A stretch of 64,000 nt of DNA from Pythium myriotylum (Eukaryota > Oomycota > Peronosporomycetes > Pythiales > Pythiaceae). The stretch covers positions 1,426,001 through 1,490,000 of the forward strand of contig JALJCQ010000017.1 in assembly GCA_023091665.1 (NCBI GenBank), in the 5' to 3' direction. Below are positions 1 through 9,881 of this stretch, piece after piece. Under the pieces are notes generated by a model that had not been told where the DNA came from, searched no databases, and saw only the letters and a program-made list of their open reading frames with translations. Both the position numbers and the translations under genes were made by a program. Within the stretch, counting starts at the first letter, position 1. Each line of letters starts with the position of its first letter.

Positions 1-79
1 GTTTTATCTGGATTTAGTCATTTGTATCCAGTTTTTCGAGAGGATTGTCAGTCGACATCCAGAAGCTCATCTGTCGAGA

Positions 80-1342
80 ATGAATCGCCGAGCACTGGCC
101 CGCCAAGCCGCGGGCGCGAAGGTAGCGGCGCCGGCGAGCGATAGCGACGCATCGGGTGTGGAGAACGTCTCGCGCAAACTCGAAGCGCAGCTCGCCCAGG
201 GCGACTTCTATGGCGCGCTCCAGATGTACAAGACGCTCTTCATGCGCCAGCTCAAGGGCGAGCCGGACACGGAGCAGCAGGAAAAAGCTATTGAGCAGGC
301 TTTGGACGCAGCACTTAATCTAATTAAGCACGACCAAAGCACAGCGGCGACTGAAATGGCCAACCTCCTCGTCGGCGTGTACACGGATCACCACTGGAAA
401 GTCGATGAAACGACGAAAGGTGAGAATGGTTTGATGGGTTTTTACTTGCGCGAACTGTGTAGTGACACTGTGGGTGGGTGTTCAAGACCGTATTCGTAAG
501 ATCAATGCCGCGTTTGTGTCGAAACCACAATACAGTGCGGATCTCGCCGTGCTCCTGAAGAACGCTGTGAAGTGCGTGATGTGGTTTAGCCTCACTGAAG
601 TAGTGTGCTCGCTTGCTGACTGCAAACGTGATTGCTGCGTGAAGATGGACGCAGGCTGAAGGAAGTCGTAAAAGAGGCGATCCCGAGCTTCAGCTGCTGC
701 TTGCTCGCGCGTATCACCAAAGCGGCGACTACCAACACGCCGCCAAGCACTTTCTCCACGCCGAGACCCCAATCGAGTTCGCCAACCTCTTGTTTGAATG
801 GTCCAAGCAAGGTTACCCTAGTGAAGCAGACTTATATCTCGCGCGGGCCATTCTTCAGTACGTGACTAATGAAAGATGCCTTCTCGTTGTCTAACCAACA
901 CTGTTCAGGCTGCTGAGCCTCGAGAACCTACGCGACTCGAACGTTGTTTACGAAGAATATGTTGCGAAGTGCAAAGACGCTGGGCGAAACTTGGATCTCC
1001 CACTTTATAATTTCTTGCGCTTCCTATTGCTCACCCTCGAGGTATGCTACATCCTGATTGATAGGATACAGTCAGGGTTTAATTTTTTTTTCGTTGGCAG
1101 CGAGATGCTTTGCCTCTCTTTCAAATGCTCCAAGAACGATACGCGGCAGCCCTGAATCGCGACTCGTCATTGAAAAGCGTACGCGTCATCGTCTGTGCTT
1201 TTAATCGAAAGCGCGTTCAGACCTAATCATCCTTTGCTGGTGCTTTTAGTATTTGAGCGTGATTGGACAGAAGTTCTATGGCCTCCAGCCGCCGCGGACC
1301 GGGTTGAGCTCGCTTTTGGAGATGTTTTCGGGCGGAATGTAA
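80..1342 (+). CDS. GET4: GET4/TRC35 homologue (tail-anchored protein targeting)
   Basis: GET4 is the cytosolic scaffold that, with GET5/UBL4A, hands newly made tail-anchored proteins to GET3 for insertion into the ER. The first exon has the alpha-helical repeat typical of the family (GDFYGALQMYKTLF, then a segment like the animal LLLFSHNQ region), followed by DRIRKINAAF, a long exon with ELQLLLARAYHQSGDYQ and EFANLLFEWSKQGYPSEADLY, and a C-terminal exon with IGQKFYGLQPPRTGLSSLL, which matches the family's C-terminal FFG-P motif. At least five exons are needed, joined by short GT-AG introns (for example the donor after position 419 and the acceptor near 900). The stop is the taa in a frame closing with MFSGGM. 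The start is the first ATG. It is convergent with the BBIP1 gene, 84 bases away. Exact exon edges in the last third are approximate. Confidence 0.85.
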
Positions 1343-1426
1343 CAAGGAACGGTAGATGCGTTCGGGGTGACGCCAAATGAAGTGAAGGGAATATGACATC
1401 CATTTCGAGAGTTTGACCTATCGTGC

Positions 1427-1691
1427 CTACTCATCGCAAGTTCCATTGGCACCATTTGCACGCACTTTACGCGCCTGCATTTCGATTTCCTCGATCTTGA
1501 GAAGTGTTGCGGACTTGATTGGTAATATCTTGGGCTTGCAGAGGACCTCAGTCAAGTTCCCTCGCTCCGAGTAGACCAGGCCAGCTTTAGGGAGCACCTC
1601 CTGGATTTGAACTCGCTAATCTCAGCACAAGAAGTCAGTGATACTGCTTGGCACGTTCGCCACGACCAACCGTGCATTAATCAACCTGCAT
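1427..1691 (-). CDS. BBIP1: BBIP1 (BBSome-interacting protein 10) homologue, two-exon small gene
   Basis: BBIP1 is a very small BBSome subunit needed for ciliary membrane traffic. The main exon encodes IQEVLPKAGLVYSERGN followed by LTEVLCKPKILPIKSATL and LLKIEEIEMQARK. This lines up with the animal protein's EVLPK-G---E and [21 protein letters not shown] signature. In the exon's frame a stop lies just upstream, so an intron is required. An ATG at 1691 followed by CAG, then a GT-AG intron of about 80 bases, joins in frame with CGAGTTCAAATCC to give MQRVQIQEVLPK. The predicted protein is about 60 residues, shorter than the human one (92) at the N-terminus. The gene sits between convergent GET4 and the ESF1 stop. 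The family assignment rests on a strong short motif; the first exon is less certain. Confidence 0.8.
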
Positions 1692-1801
1692 GATGTAGGC
1701 GTATCGTTCGTTCGAATGGTCGCTCCCAGCCTTTCGAATCCAATTTGTATTTTGGTAGTTTGGATTCGGCAGTTACACCTTCTGAAAAGAAAAGAAGAAG
1801 T

Positions 1802-4264
1802 CTAGAACTTCGGCTTCTTGAACGGCTTCGCTGTCTGCCTACTCTTTGTACCAACTTGGGGAGTGGCCTTCCGCTTGAGACTCTCAACCATGGCCTTTAA
1901 CTGACTCTTGGAGTCCTTGTCCTTCTCCACTTCCTGTATCTGTTCTGTCGCTAAATTTCGAGACACCGGTTGAGATTGGCGCTTTCGTCGCTCCTGGAAG
2001 ATGGCTTGTGTTGCGTCAGACTTCTTGAACTTTGGATCAGTTGGATCCAATTGGAACTGCGAGCCCTTCTCATATAGTTTACTGAAACGGGGATCAGCGG
2101 CATCGAATTCGAAGCCTTCCTGGAGTCCTGTTGTCTTCTCCAGCTTTCTCATTTCCTTGTTCTTGCGCTTACCCTTGAGCTTCTTCACCTTTTCACTCTG
2201 AGCGATCTTTTTCATGTCGAAATTGCGATCAACATCGACGCTACCATCGCTATCGTTGTCCTCACTACCGTCGATGGCTGCACGCAGCGCCTTCAACTGC
2301 TCTGGTGCGGCCTTGCCTCTCTTCTTCAGAATCTGTTTTTGCTCACGAGCCTGTTCCTTCTGCTGAGCGCGCTTCTCGTGGCGCTTCCTGTTCTTTTCTT
2401 CCTTCTTCTCACGGATGTATCGTTCGAATGGCGTCTCGTTCGCAAGCAGCTCTTTCTGCTTCTTTGTGCGCAAGATGTCACCTGCTCCCGGGTTGAACGA
2501 CATCTCCATGTTCCCATTCGCACACTGGTCAGCGCTATCATCTTCCTTATCGCTGATTGTGTCTTCAGGCTTTTCATTATCACTTTCGCCTTCTGAGTCG
2601 GAGCCAGCGAAGTTGATCTTGCCTGATTCCTCGTCAGAGCTGTTGCTGTCTTCTGCATCACTTCCTAACAGCATTTTTCGGTAGCGATTCTTTATCTTCT
2701 TAAGCTTGAGGGCCTTCTTTCCGTCAGAGCGAGATTTGTGAGAGTCCTTTGAACCTGTATTGTTGTCGCCATCATCAGAACTGTCATTCTGATCTTCACC
2801 TTCGCTCGAAGAATTCTCGGAAGCCAAATAGGCAGCGAAATCGTCATCGTGGGCATTCTTCCACTCCGCTTGGCGAGTGAGGAGCTCCATTCGTCGATCA
2901 TCATCTTCCTCCCATGTCAACTTAACTTCTGTCTGCTGAAGAGCTTGCGTCGCAAAGATTGACGGTTTGTAGGTCTCGGGGATACTCGTACAAGATTCTT
3001 TGGCCGGATTTTTGAACTCCATGTCGTCAGGGATGAACCGCAAATCAAGCAAGTTTGCCGAGGTTTCGTATTCGAGCTGGTCGCAGCTCTCGTAGATAGT
3101 GGCCGCAGTCTTCACTGAGTCACAAGTGACGACAGCATAATAGTACTTGAGCTTCTGAAGTTCGTATTTTCTCAACTTCTCCACATCGAAACCGTCACTG
3201 TCGTTTGCCGTGACAGTTTGTTTTACACCTAGTGGATCTTCCGAGTCGGACTCGCTCTCACCGCCTCCGCCTTCGCTGCTGTCGCTGTTACCCTCGTGAA
3301 CAGAGTCATCATCATCATCACGTTCCCGGTTTTCTTCATTTCGCTTGCTATCGGTCTGATCCTTCTGCTCCTTTTCTCGCCTATCTTCCCACAATTGACG
3401 CGGTCCATGCTCCTCTTCCTCTTTCTGGGAGAAAAATGAAACAAAACATCACTAATCGAAGTTCAGTACGCATCTAAATTGCAAAACGCACCATCCGCTG
3501 AAGCCCGAAGTCTGAAGGGTAGATCGTCACATTTTTTACGGCGCCTGTTGCAGGTGCGAAGGATTGGAACAATGCGAATAGGTCGACGGCGCGAATACGC
3601 GACCAGTCACAGTTCATAACGGCAAAACGAGTAGTCTCTTCGCCGAGTGGGATATCCTCTTTCTCGGATTCGGTTCCACTTTCCATCTCGACGTCATTGT
3701 CCGATGCGTCGGATTCATCCGAGGATTCGGACCCAGACTCCAGCTCACCACGAGCCATGCGATTAAGATAGTCCAGGCGAGACATCTTCTCGTCTCCTTC
3801 CGCGGCATTTTCTTCGTCGCCATCGGTTCCACTTTCGTCGGTAGAGCTTGCAGACTTTCCTTCCAACTTCGTAATGGAGCGTGATCTACTTGGCTGCTCT
3901 TCGATATCTCCCGTTTCCTCGCGATCCTTCTCCGAGCCGTTCTCCTCTTCATCGAGATGATAGAATTTCTTAAGCTCGTTCTCCTTCTTTTGAATGCGTC
4001 TACCATACTTGTCGTATTTTCCTGCCACCAAGCGCAAACAGTTAGTAAGATCAACGGTTAAGAATGGAACTTCGTGGTCGTACCTTGCACTGACTGGAAC
4101 TTGTCATCTCGGAGAACAGCCGCGAACCGCTTATCAATCTGGAGTTTGTTCTTTTTGGTCGAGAGCCGAGCGAACCGAGGATCGTTGTGGACTTTTTGGA
4201 AACGCGCATCGCCCACAGCAGGCGCCGCGCCGCTGTTGCTGCTCTTCTTCTTCGCTGCGGCCAT
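1802..4264 (-). CDS. ESF1: ESF1-like pre-rRNA processing factor
   Basis: ESF1 (ABT-associated) acts in the nucleolus in early 18S rRNA processing. Three exons (4264-4084, 4021-3492, 3424-1802) join in frame into a protein of about 777 residues. The N-terminus has the family signature DARFQKVHNDPRFARL and DKRFAAVLRDDKFQ, then KYDKYGRR. The middle holds FAVMNCDWSRIRAVDLFALFQSF, the atypical RRM-like region, continuing across the second intron. Later come KLKYYYAVVTCDS and LDLRFIPDDM, and the C-terminus has FDAADPRFSKLYEK and FQLDPTDPKFKKS, the ESF1 C-terminal NUC153 motif. Long acidic serine-rich and lysine-rich tracts are normal for the family. A CCAATTGG palindrome lies about 50 bases upstream of the ATG. 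It is followed on the same strand by BBIP1. Confidence 0.92.
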
Positions 4265-4312
4265 TGCAACTCAATCTCCGACTGGAGCTCTTCGTGATTG
4301 TGCCGCTTCCAA

Positions 4313-4320
4313 CCAATTGG
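4313..4320. promoter_or_regulatory. CCAAT-box palindrome upstream of ESF1
   Basis: CCAATTGG reads as a CCAAT box on either strand. It sits about 50 bases before the ESF1 start codon, a spacing also seen at other starts in this window. CCAAT boxes are bound by NF-Y in eukaryotes; use here is inferred from position only. Confidence 0.45.
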
Positions 4321-4412
4321 ATGGCACACAAGTTTCCCCAATTATAAAAGTGGGTGCGTTCGGAATCTAGAGATTTGACAAATTTCTACTTGATCATGTT
4401 AATAGCGTCCTA

Positions 4413-6264
4413 TCACCAAAACCACCCTGCTTGGCCCTTCCGCATATCCTGGACCGCCTTGGCCTCCGCAGGCGTAAAGTTGAGGACGGTAGCTATCGCC
4501 TTCTCCATGTGCTCCTTTGCTTCTTCTTGCTCTGTCGTCATGTACTTGTACACAATGTTTTTGAGGTACTCGTTCGTGGTCGTAACGTTCGGGACCTCAA
4601 GGCCACCTAAGCTGTTGTTACTGCTCATGCGTCGCAAACGAGAACCTGTTGGTGCTCCTATGCCGCTTCGAGGAGGCCCGATGTCTTTATAGGTGCTCCC
4701 ACGGTGATTGGTTCCGTTCGCACTACTCAAACCTGCATTGACCTGGTTCTGTGCTTGCATTTCATGCAGTTCACGTTCCTTCTGATCGACAGCGTTGATT
4801 GCATGCTTTCGGTACTGGGCATATTCCTGCCGTAAAGTAGCCAAGTCCGATCCAGTGCTGCTAGATAATGCATGACGCATTTCTTCGATCTTCTTTTCAG
4901 CTTCGTCTTTCTCCCTCACAGCCTGTTCATATCTTTCTCGCCACTCGGTCGCCAGTACTGTCTCCCCCATCGTTCCGCTCAACTTCTCGTAGTCTTTCAT
5001 CAACTTCTCAAACTTCCGACGCCACTCTTCTTCCTGAATAACACACGTGGAATAATAAGCACACCAAATAACATGTTGACCAGCCGGGAAAACTCACCCT
5101 CTCTTCCGTCTCTGCATGTTGTTTAGTCAGTCTTCGAACCTGTGCCCGAGCCGACTGAAGTTCGCCTGACATGTCCGTTTCAGAAATCTGCTCTGCCTGC
5201 CGAGCAACTACGTTCGCACTCATCTTCACAGAACATGCGATGTCAGCTCACGTGTGGAAGAAGTGTCCCAGGAAGTAGCTTTACTTTGCGAATTTCTGCG
5301 TCTTTTTGTTTGCGTGTGATCTCTGGTAATTCACAACAAGACGAACATCGCATAAATTTCATTTTCGAACGAGAACTTCAGTATCCATATACGCACCAGA
5401 TCGGACACGATATCGGCGAAACTCTTCTTGGACGCGATCCACTTCATCTTTGAGTTCCTTTTTCTGCAAAATACAGGCTTAGTCAACGGATAAGCTCTTT
5501 TATGGATAGCAACCTCGACGTACAACTTGTTCCACCTGGTAAGGAGTCAGCGAAAGAGGTGGCACGACAAGTGGCTCTCCACTCGCCCGATTCGCGTACA
5601 CCTTGATGTTGGCTTCAGAATAGAATCGGTGCCAAGCATAATCTTTCTTCTCATCAACTTCATGATCGCTCGCATACTCCACAAGACACCAAAGTGTATT
5701 GCCCTGAGCCACCTTCGATAGGATTCTGCGTGGATCACGGGTGGTCTCGTCGGGCTCCCATGTGTGTGCTGCATGGACTGTCTTCGCTTCCTATAAAATA
5801 AAAATCTGAGCAGCTGAAATTCGCAAAATCTGTCGATTCCACCGGACCTGTTCTTTCAGCTGCTCAATCTCGGCATCCTTCTCAGCCAACTCCTGCTTGC
5901 TGTTATCAATGCTCCGCTTTGCCATTGCTAGCAGACGCTTTAGCTTGGACTCCTACAATGCATAAGGTGATGAGCGTGGCTCGCAAGGACTCGCGTCAAA
6001 ATCACTCACTGTTTCTTCAAGTTCCTGGATTCTCGCGCTCTTCTTGGTAAGGAGCAACTCCATCCGCGAGCTTCTCTCTTTCCACACTCGAAGCTGCATC
6101 ACGACGTCATTGATAGTGACTCCTTGCTGTTGCGACACCGGCGGTGACGGCGTGGGCGACGGTGTCGGTGGCAGAGTCTCGTCTTCACCGACGGCCTCAG
6201 TAGTCGCGACTGGAGTTGCTTCGCCGTCTAAAGCGGTACCTAGGAGCCATCCATCGACTAGCAT
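4413..6264 (-). CDS. GRIP-domain coiled-coil Golgi protein (golgin-like)
   Basis: The last exon ends with a GRIP domain: NEYLKNIVYKYM, then EEAKEHMEKAIATVLNFT and PAEAKAV. It has the conserved tyrosine and leucine/isoleucine positions that bind Arl1 and direct golgins to the trans-Golgi. Upstream exons encode mostly charged coiled coil (for example REKDEAEKKIEEMRHAL and RIQELEET) and a middle exon with TLWCLVEYASDHEVDEKKD. The start ATG is chosen at the 5' exon that begins MLVDGWLLG and carries a proline-rich stretch. About seven or eight exons with short introns are needed; the middle boundaries are approximate. It shares a 200-base upstream region with ORC6. The GRIP domain is clear, but which golgin (GCC1, GCC2 or GRIP-only type) cannot be decided. 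Confidence 0.75.
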
Positions 6265-6467
6265 GACACGACGCTCTCTGTGACGCGCCCATGACTATCG
6301 CCCGCACCTTCCGCCACCTCGACGCCTCCACTCGCCTCCTCCCGCTCAGTTTCCGCCGGCTCCATCTTCGTCTGTTCGATTTTGATTGTCAGGCGGATTC
6401 CGACACGCCCACTAAGTTCGAATAGTCCCCCAGGAGCTGTATTATTCTCTCCGTCGGCAATTCGGCA

Positions 6468-7416
6468 ATGGACGTCCAGGTCGTGGCTGAGGTGTATGGC
6501 GGGCTTCCCGAGCGCGTCGTTACGCGCGCCAGAGAGGTGCTGCGTCTCGCCCAGGCCAAGAGCTCCATCCAAGTGGACCTAGCTACTCCTGTGGCTTGCC
6601 TCGTGGTCGCGTGTCGCGCGATGGAGGAGCCCGTTGATGCCAAGAAGTTGGCGGGCCTGCTCCGGATCAGCGCACGGGGGCTTGATCAGGCTGCGAGGAA
6701 GATTGCGCACGTCGTAAATATCAAGAGCGAAGAGAGAGTCACGCCGACGTCCCTGTGTGTGCGCTACGGTTGCGCCGGGATTACGGAGCTTGTAAATCGT
6801 GTCTATGACGAGTATCAGGTACGCTTCACTTCCATGGACAGCAGCTCCTCCTACCGATCATAATCAATAACTTCTTCAGGTCGTCGCACAACACCTGGCC
6901 CGAGGGAAAGGCGGAGGTGGCACTCGGCTCTTTGATCCGTCGGACCCTGTATTTGCTGCGGCTTGTCTCTTCACGTGCGCCAAGCGGGCAAAGATTCGCC
7001 TGGACCGATCCAAACTCATCTCAGACGTAGGCGCGAATCCTCGTGCATTTGAAGCCATAGTGACTTCAATAGAAGCAAGTTGCCAGCAGTCATTGCTAGG
7101 ACCTGTAACGGTATCGCGCGGTGTGCGTCGAAGCGGTGGTGCACCGAACGGCAAACCAATCACGTCCAAGAATGCTGCCAGCGATGCAAAAACCAAGGCG
7201 GCCCAGCGTGCCGCACTGGTGCTGAGCAAAGCAGCCATTAATAAACAAGCAAACGATCGTGAAACCCAATTCATTGAAAGTGCAGAGAAGCTGAAGCTAG
7301 TACAGGACCAATCTGAAGTCACCCAGGAAGAGTATCAAGCTTGGAGAAGTAAAGTATTGTCATGCCGCAGAACGCACGCAGATCGGGGGCAAGACCTACC
7401 TTCATCTATTTCATGA
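6468..7416 (+). CDS. ORC6: Origin recognition complex subunit 6
   Basis: ORC6 is the smallest origin-recognition subunit and folds like TFIIB cyclin repeats. Exon 1 (to 6818) has the first repeat: VVTRAREVLRLAQAKSS, DLATPVACLVVACRAMEEP and SLCVRYGCAGITELVNRVY. After a 61-base intron, exon 2 opens with the second repeat, including DPVFAAACLFTCAKRAKIRL and DRSKLISDVGANPRAFEAI, matching the metazoan pattern of an A-A-L-xx-A-CK helix followed by a DK/R-x-K helix. The protein is about 295 residues, close to the human 252. The tail is lysine/alanine rich with a predicted helix near FIESAEKLKLVQ. The final 20 residues could change if another intron lies there. It is divergent from the GRIP gene and convergent with the RPC5 gene. 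Confidence 0.85.
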
Positions 7417-7493
7417 ATTATCTTGAAGCACAAATTTCGTTGCAAACGTCACGTTATTGAAGAATCACGTATATTCAGTACGGCACTAGATTG

Positions 7494-8342
7494 TCAACCT
7501 TTAGCCGACGACGTTGGCGCATCCTGTGGGACAGATCGGTAGCGAAGTGCCTTCAAATACTCTGCCGCAGACATGGTTGAGATCACGTCTTCCTCACGCT
7601 CGCTGAATAGGTTTTCGAACTCAGTTTCAGCGATGGTGCTCTGCCACATACTCCTTAGCCACACGACAAGCCTTGTCAAGACCTCCAACCTGCGTACCTC
7701 CTTAGGATAAACCTTTAGTTCGCGCCAATGCTCAGCATTGATTTGCTGCTTCTTGTACGCATACGAGTTCTGAATGGCAGAAATAGCCCTCTCAGATTGT
7801 TTCTTCTTGAACTGGAACTGAACTTCCTTGACTGCATTCTCTTCCTGTTTCTGGTCTTGATCAGCAGTCATATCCACATCTGAGGAAACGAAACAAGGCA
7901 CAGTAAGCACCACTTTTTTAAAGGGGTACGGGTAGCGGTCCTCACCTTCTTCCTCATCTTCAATAGCATCATCAATGTGAGAGAGGCTTGGGCGCATTTG
8001 GAGCACCCCAGCGACAGGGCTGAGATGCAATTGACCGTCCCGAAATACTGCCACAGCGTAGTTGGTAAGCGCTGGCACGCAACTCGATTGAAGTCGGAGA
8101 TGCTTCTGCTTTAGATAGTCTTCTGCATCGGCATCGTAGTGCTCGCTGCGTTGGTCGACATCATAATCGAGCTGCAAGATCTGATGGTCAGGCTTCATTC
8201 GAGCGGCCCGCGGCGCCTGAGGCATGGGGCGATACGCCGGTCTGAGCGGATATTGAACGACGAACGCATGGTTGCGCAAGTGCTCTGCAAGGTGCACGGG
8301 GATCTCGCACACGATGGGGTCGTCTTCCTCGATGGAGCTCAT
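7494..8342 (-). CDS. POLR3E: RNA polymerase III subunit RPC5 (POLR3E), short form
   Basis: RPC5 pairs with RPC4 in the TFIIF-like subcomplex of RNA polymerase III. The N-terminal Sin-like domain is well preserved: IVCEIPVHLAEHLRNHAFVV, QYPLRPAYRP, then LTNYAVAVFRDGQLHLSPV and LQMRPSLSHID, as in the human YAAALYRQGELHLTPLHG-LQLRPSFSYLD segment. The ATG at MSSIEEDDP is preferred to more upstream in-frame starts because it begins right before the conserved domain. A 66-base GT-AG intron (7880-7945) is a multiple of three with no stop; removing it gives EEDVDMTADQ followed by KEVQFQFKKK, matching the family. The product is about 260 residues, against about 700 in human, so it ends after the dimerisation domain, as in yeast Rpc37-type proteins. 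Confidence 0.8.
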   Translation of the reverse strand: MSSIEEDDPIVCEIPVHLAEHLRNHAFVVQYPLRPAYRPMPQAPRAARMKPDHQILQLDYDVDQRSEHYDADAEDYLKQKHLRLQSSCVPALTNYAVAVFRDGQLHLSPVAGVLQMRPSLSHIDDAIEDEEEGEDRYPYPFKKVVLTVPCFVSSDVDMTADQDQKQEENAVKEVQFQFKKKQSERAISAIQNSYAYKKQQINAEHWRELKVYPKEVRRLEVLTRLVVWLRSMWQSTIAETEFENLFSEREEDVISTMSAAEYLKALRYRSVPQDAPTSSAKG

Positions 8343-8510
8343 TGCAAATACTGGTGGCGTTTCGAACTTGTGTTCAAATGGAATTGATTGGATGAAGAAA
8401 GCGAACTTAGCTCTACCTTCTAACATAGGGCGGTCTTCCATTCCAGCACGTACAGTTCTGAGCGGGTGGCCAAAGGTGGAAAGCAAGAGCTGAGTCAAAA
8501 AGATAGGGAG

Positions 8511-9612
8511 ATGCCTGCAATTGAGAGGTACGATGCGGCGTTGAATCGTCGTGCGCTCCGAAACTCACTCCTGAGTGTAGCGATAGCGACAGTGATGACA
8601 ACGTGCCTCTCTCCAAGCTGCGCGCTGACGCATCCATTAAGCGAGAGGAAGCTGCGATAAAGAGCGAGCCTGTAGTCAAACGCGAGTCAGTAGGGAACGG
8701 AGCAGTCGCTGGTGCCTCAACTGTCGCCGTCAAGCGAGAGCTAGCGGCAGATAGTGATAGCGATGATAATCTGCCCATCAGCAGCCTAGCACAGCGCCAG
8801 AAACGCGTCAAGGTTGAGCCAACACAGTCGCGGGCGCCTGGCGTGTCGCGGCCGACGTCTCGCCCAGCCCAAAACAAGAAGAAACGCGTCAAGATCAAGT
8901 TCAAGCAGCAGGAGTGCACCGAAGAACTGTACGGAACCCTGAAAGGACGCTTGGTGCAAGAGCTGCTATGCAGATGGTGGTATGCAGTGGAATGGCCCCC
9001 AGCAGACATGCAGCCGCCCAACATGCATGGACTCCAGGAGCTTGATGGGTTTCGGGGCACGTACATTCGAGTGAAGGGGGACGATATGGGATCCATCGTA
9101 GAGACGCGTCCGCAGCTCGGAAAGCCATCCTTTATTCACTTTTTTGCAATGCCCAGTGCAGAAGTCAAGAAGCTGCTTGTGAAGGTACGAAACGCAGGTC
9201 GGCATGGATAAATTGTGGAAGAGTTCACTGCTTTGCTTTTCAGGCATATGAGAAGCAGATCGAAGTACTTGCGGAGCACGAGGTTCGACTACAATGATGG
9301 ATTGATTTCTGGCTCTGTGCCTTGCTCATGTGTTGTTTTATTTAGGGCACTGATTCACCGATGCTGAAAGATCTGAAGTCGTCACTGTCAGCAGCATCTA
9401 AAATCAATTCTGACAAGGCTGACAAAAGCGTGACAAAGATCTTGAAAAAGTACAGAGAGCTCGCCGTTCAAATCCAAGATATTCAAGAGAAAGCTATGCA
9501 GGGTGAGAACACTGGGACCGAAGAAGAAGAAACCCTTGAGGATGACGACGATGACGCCGACATCGGGTCGGTTGATAGCGCTGAGCAAACGAACGACGAA
9601 GACGACGAATAA
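8511..9612 (+). CDS. Conserved acidic/basic nuclear protein of unknown function, rich in SUMO consensus sites
   Basis: I do not recognise the family. Splicing a 54-base intron after MPAIE gives a start with SDSDSDDNVPLSKLR, echoed later by DSDSDDNLPISSL. Between and after these lie five sequences that fit the SUMO-acceptor pattern (hydrophobic-K-x-E): IKRE, IKSE, VKRE, VKRE and VKVE, then a basic KKKRVKIKFK stretch. A folded core follows: RWWYAVEWP, LQELDGFRGTYIRV and GKPSFIHFFAMPSAEVKKLL. Two further exons give AYEKQIEVLAEHEGTDSPM, a helix-rich segment with KADKSVTKILKKYRELA, and a strongly acidic tail. A nuclear or chromatin role is inferred only from composition. The ATG at 8511 is used because the earlier in-frame start would be a GTG. 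It is divergent from the RPC5 gene. Confidence 0.6.
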
Positions 9613-9881
9613 GTTTGATCAAATACAATGCTGTCAATTTCATCCAACACTAGGAGTTCGGATACGTCACTGGATGGAATCACCAGCCTGGTCAACACAG
9701 ATCTTCTTGATTCACAGCGAAGCGGTGGCAGTACTTCATGACATAACTCTTATACGTCACCCATTTTTTTTTGGAAGAATTGCTGGATATTCAACGCAGA
9801 AGTTCCCCAACTCAACCAAAGAAATGTTCAGAATACGGACTCGTGTTAATGAAATGAGTGAAAGCAGCACACACAGGCAAT

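Noticed and set aside
52..79. Start of another gene at the left edge
   Set aside because: The first 79 bases have no supported coding frame and look like the GET4 promoter or leader.
8413..9096. 227-codon minus-strand open frame
   Set aside because: It lies antisense to the acidic nuclear protein. Its serine/cysteine-rich sequence is typical of the complement of a GC-rich coding exon.
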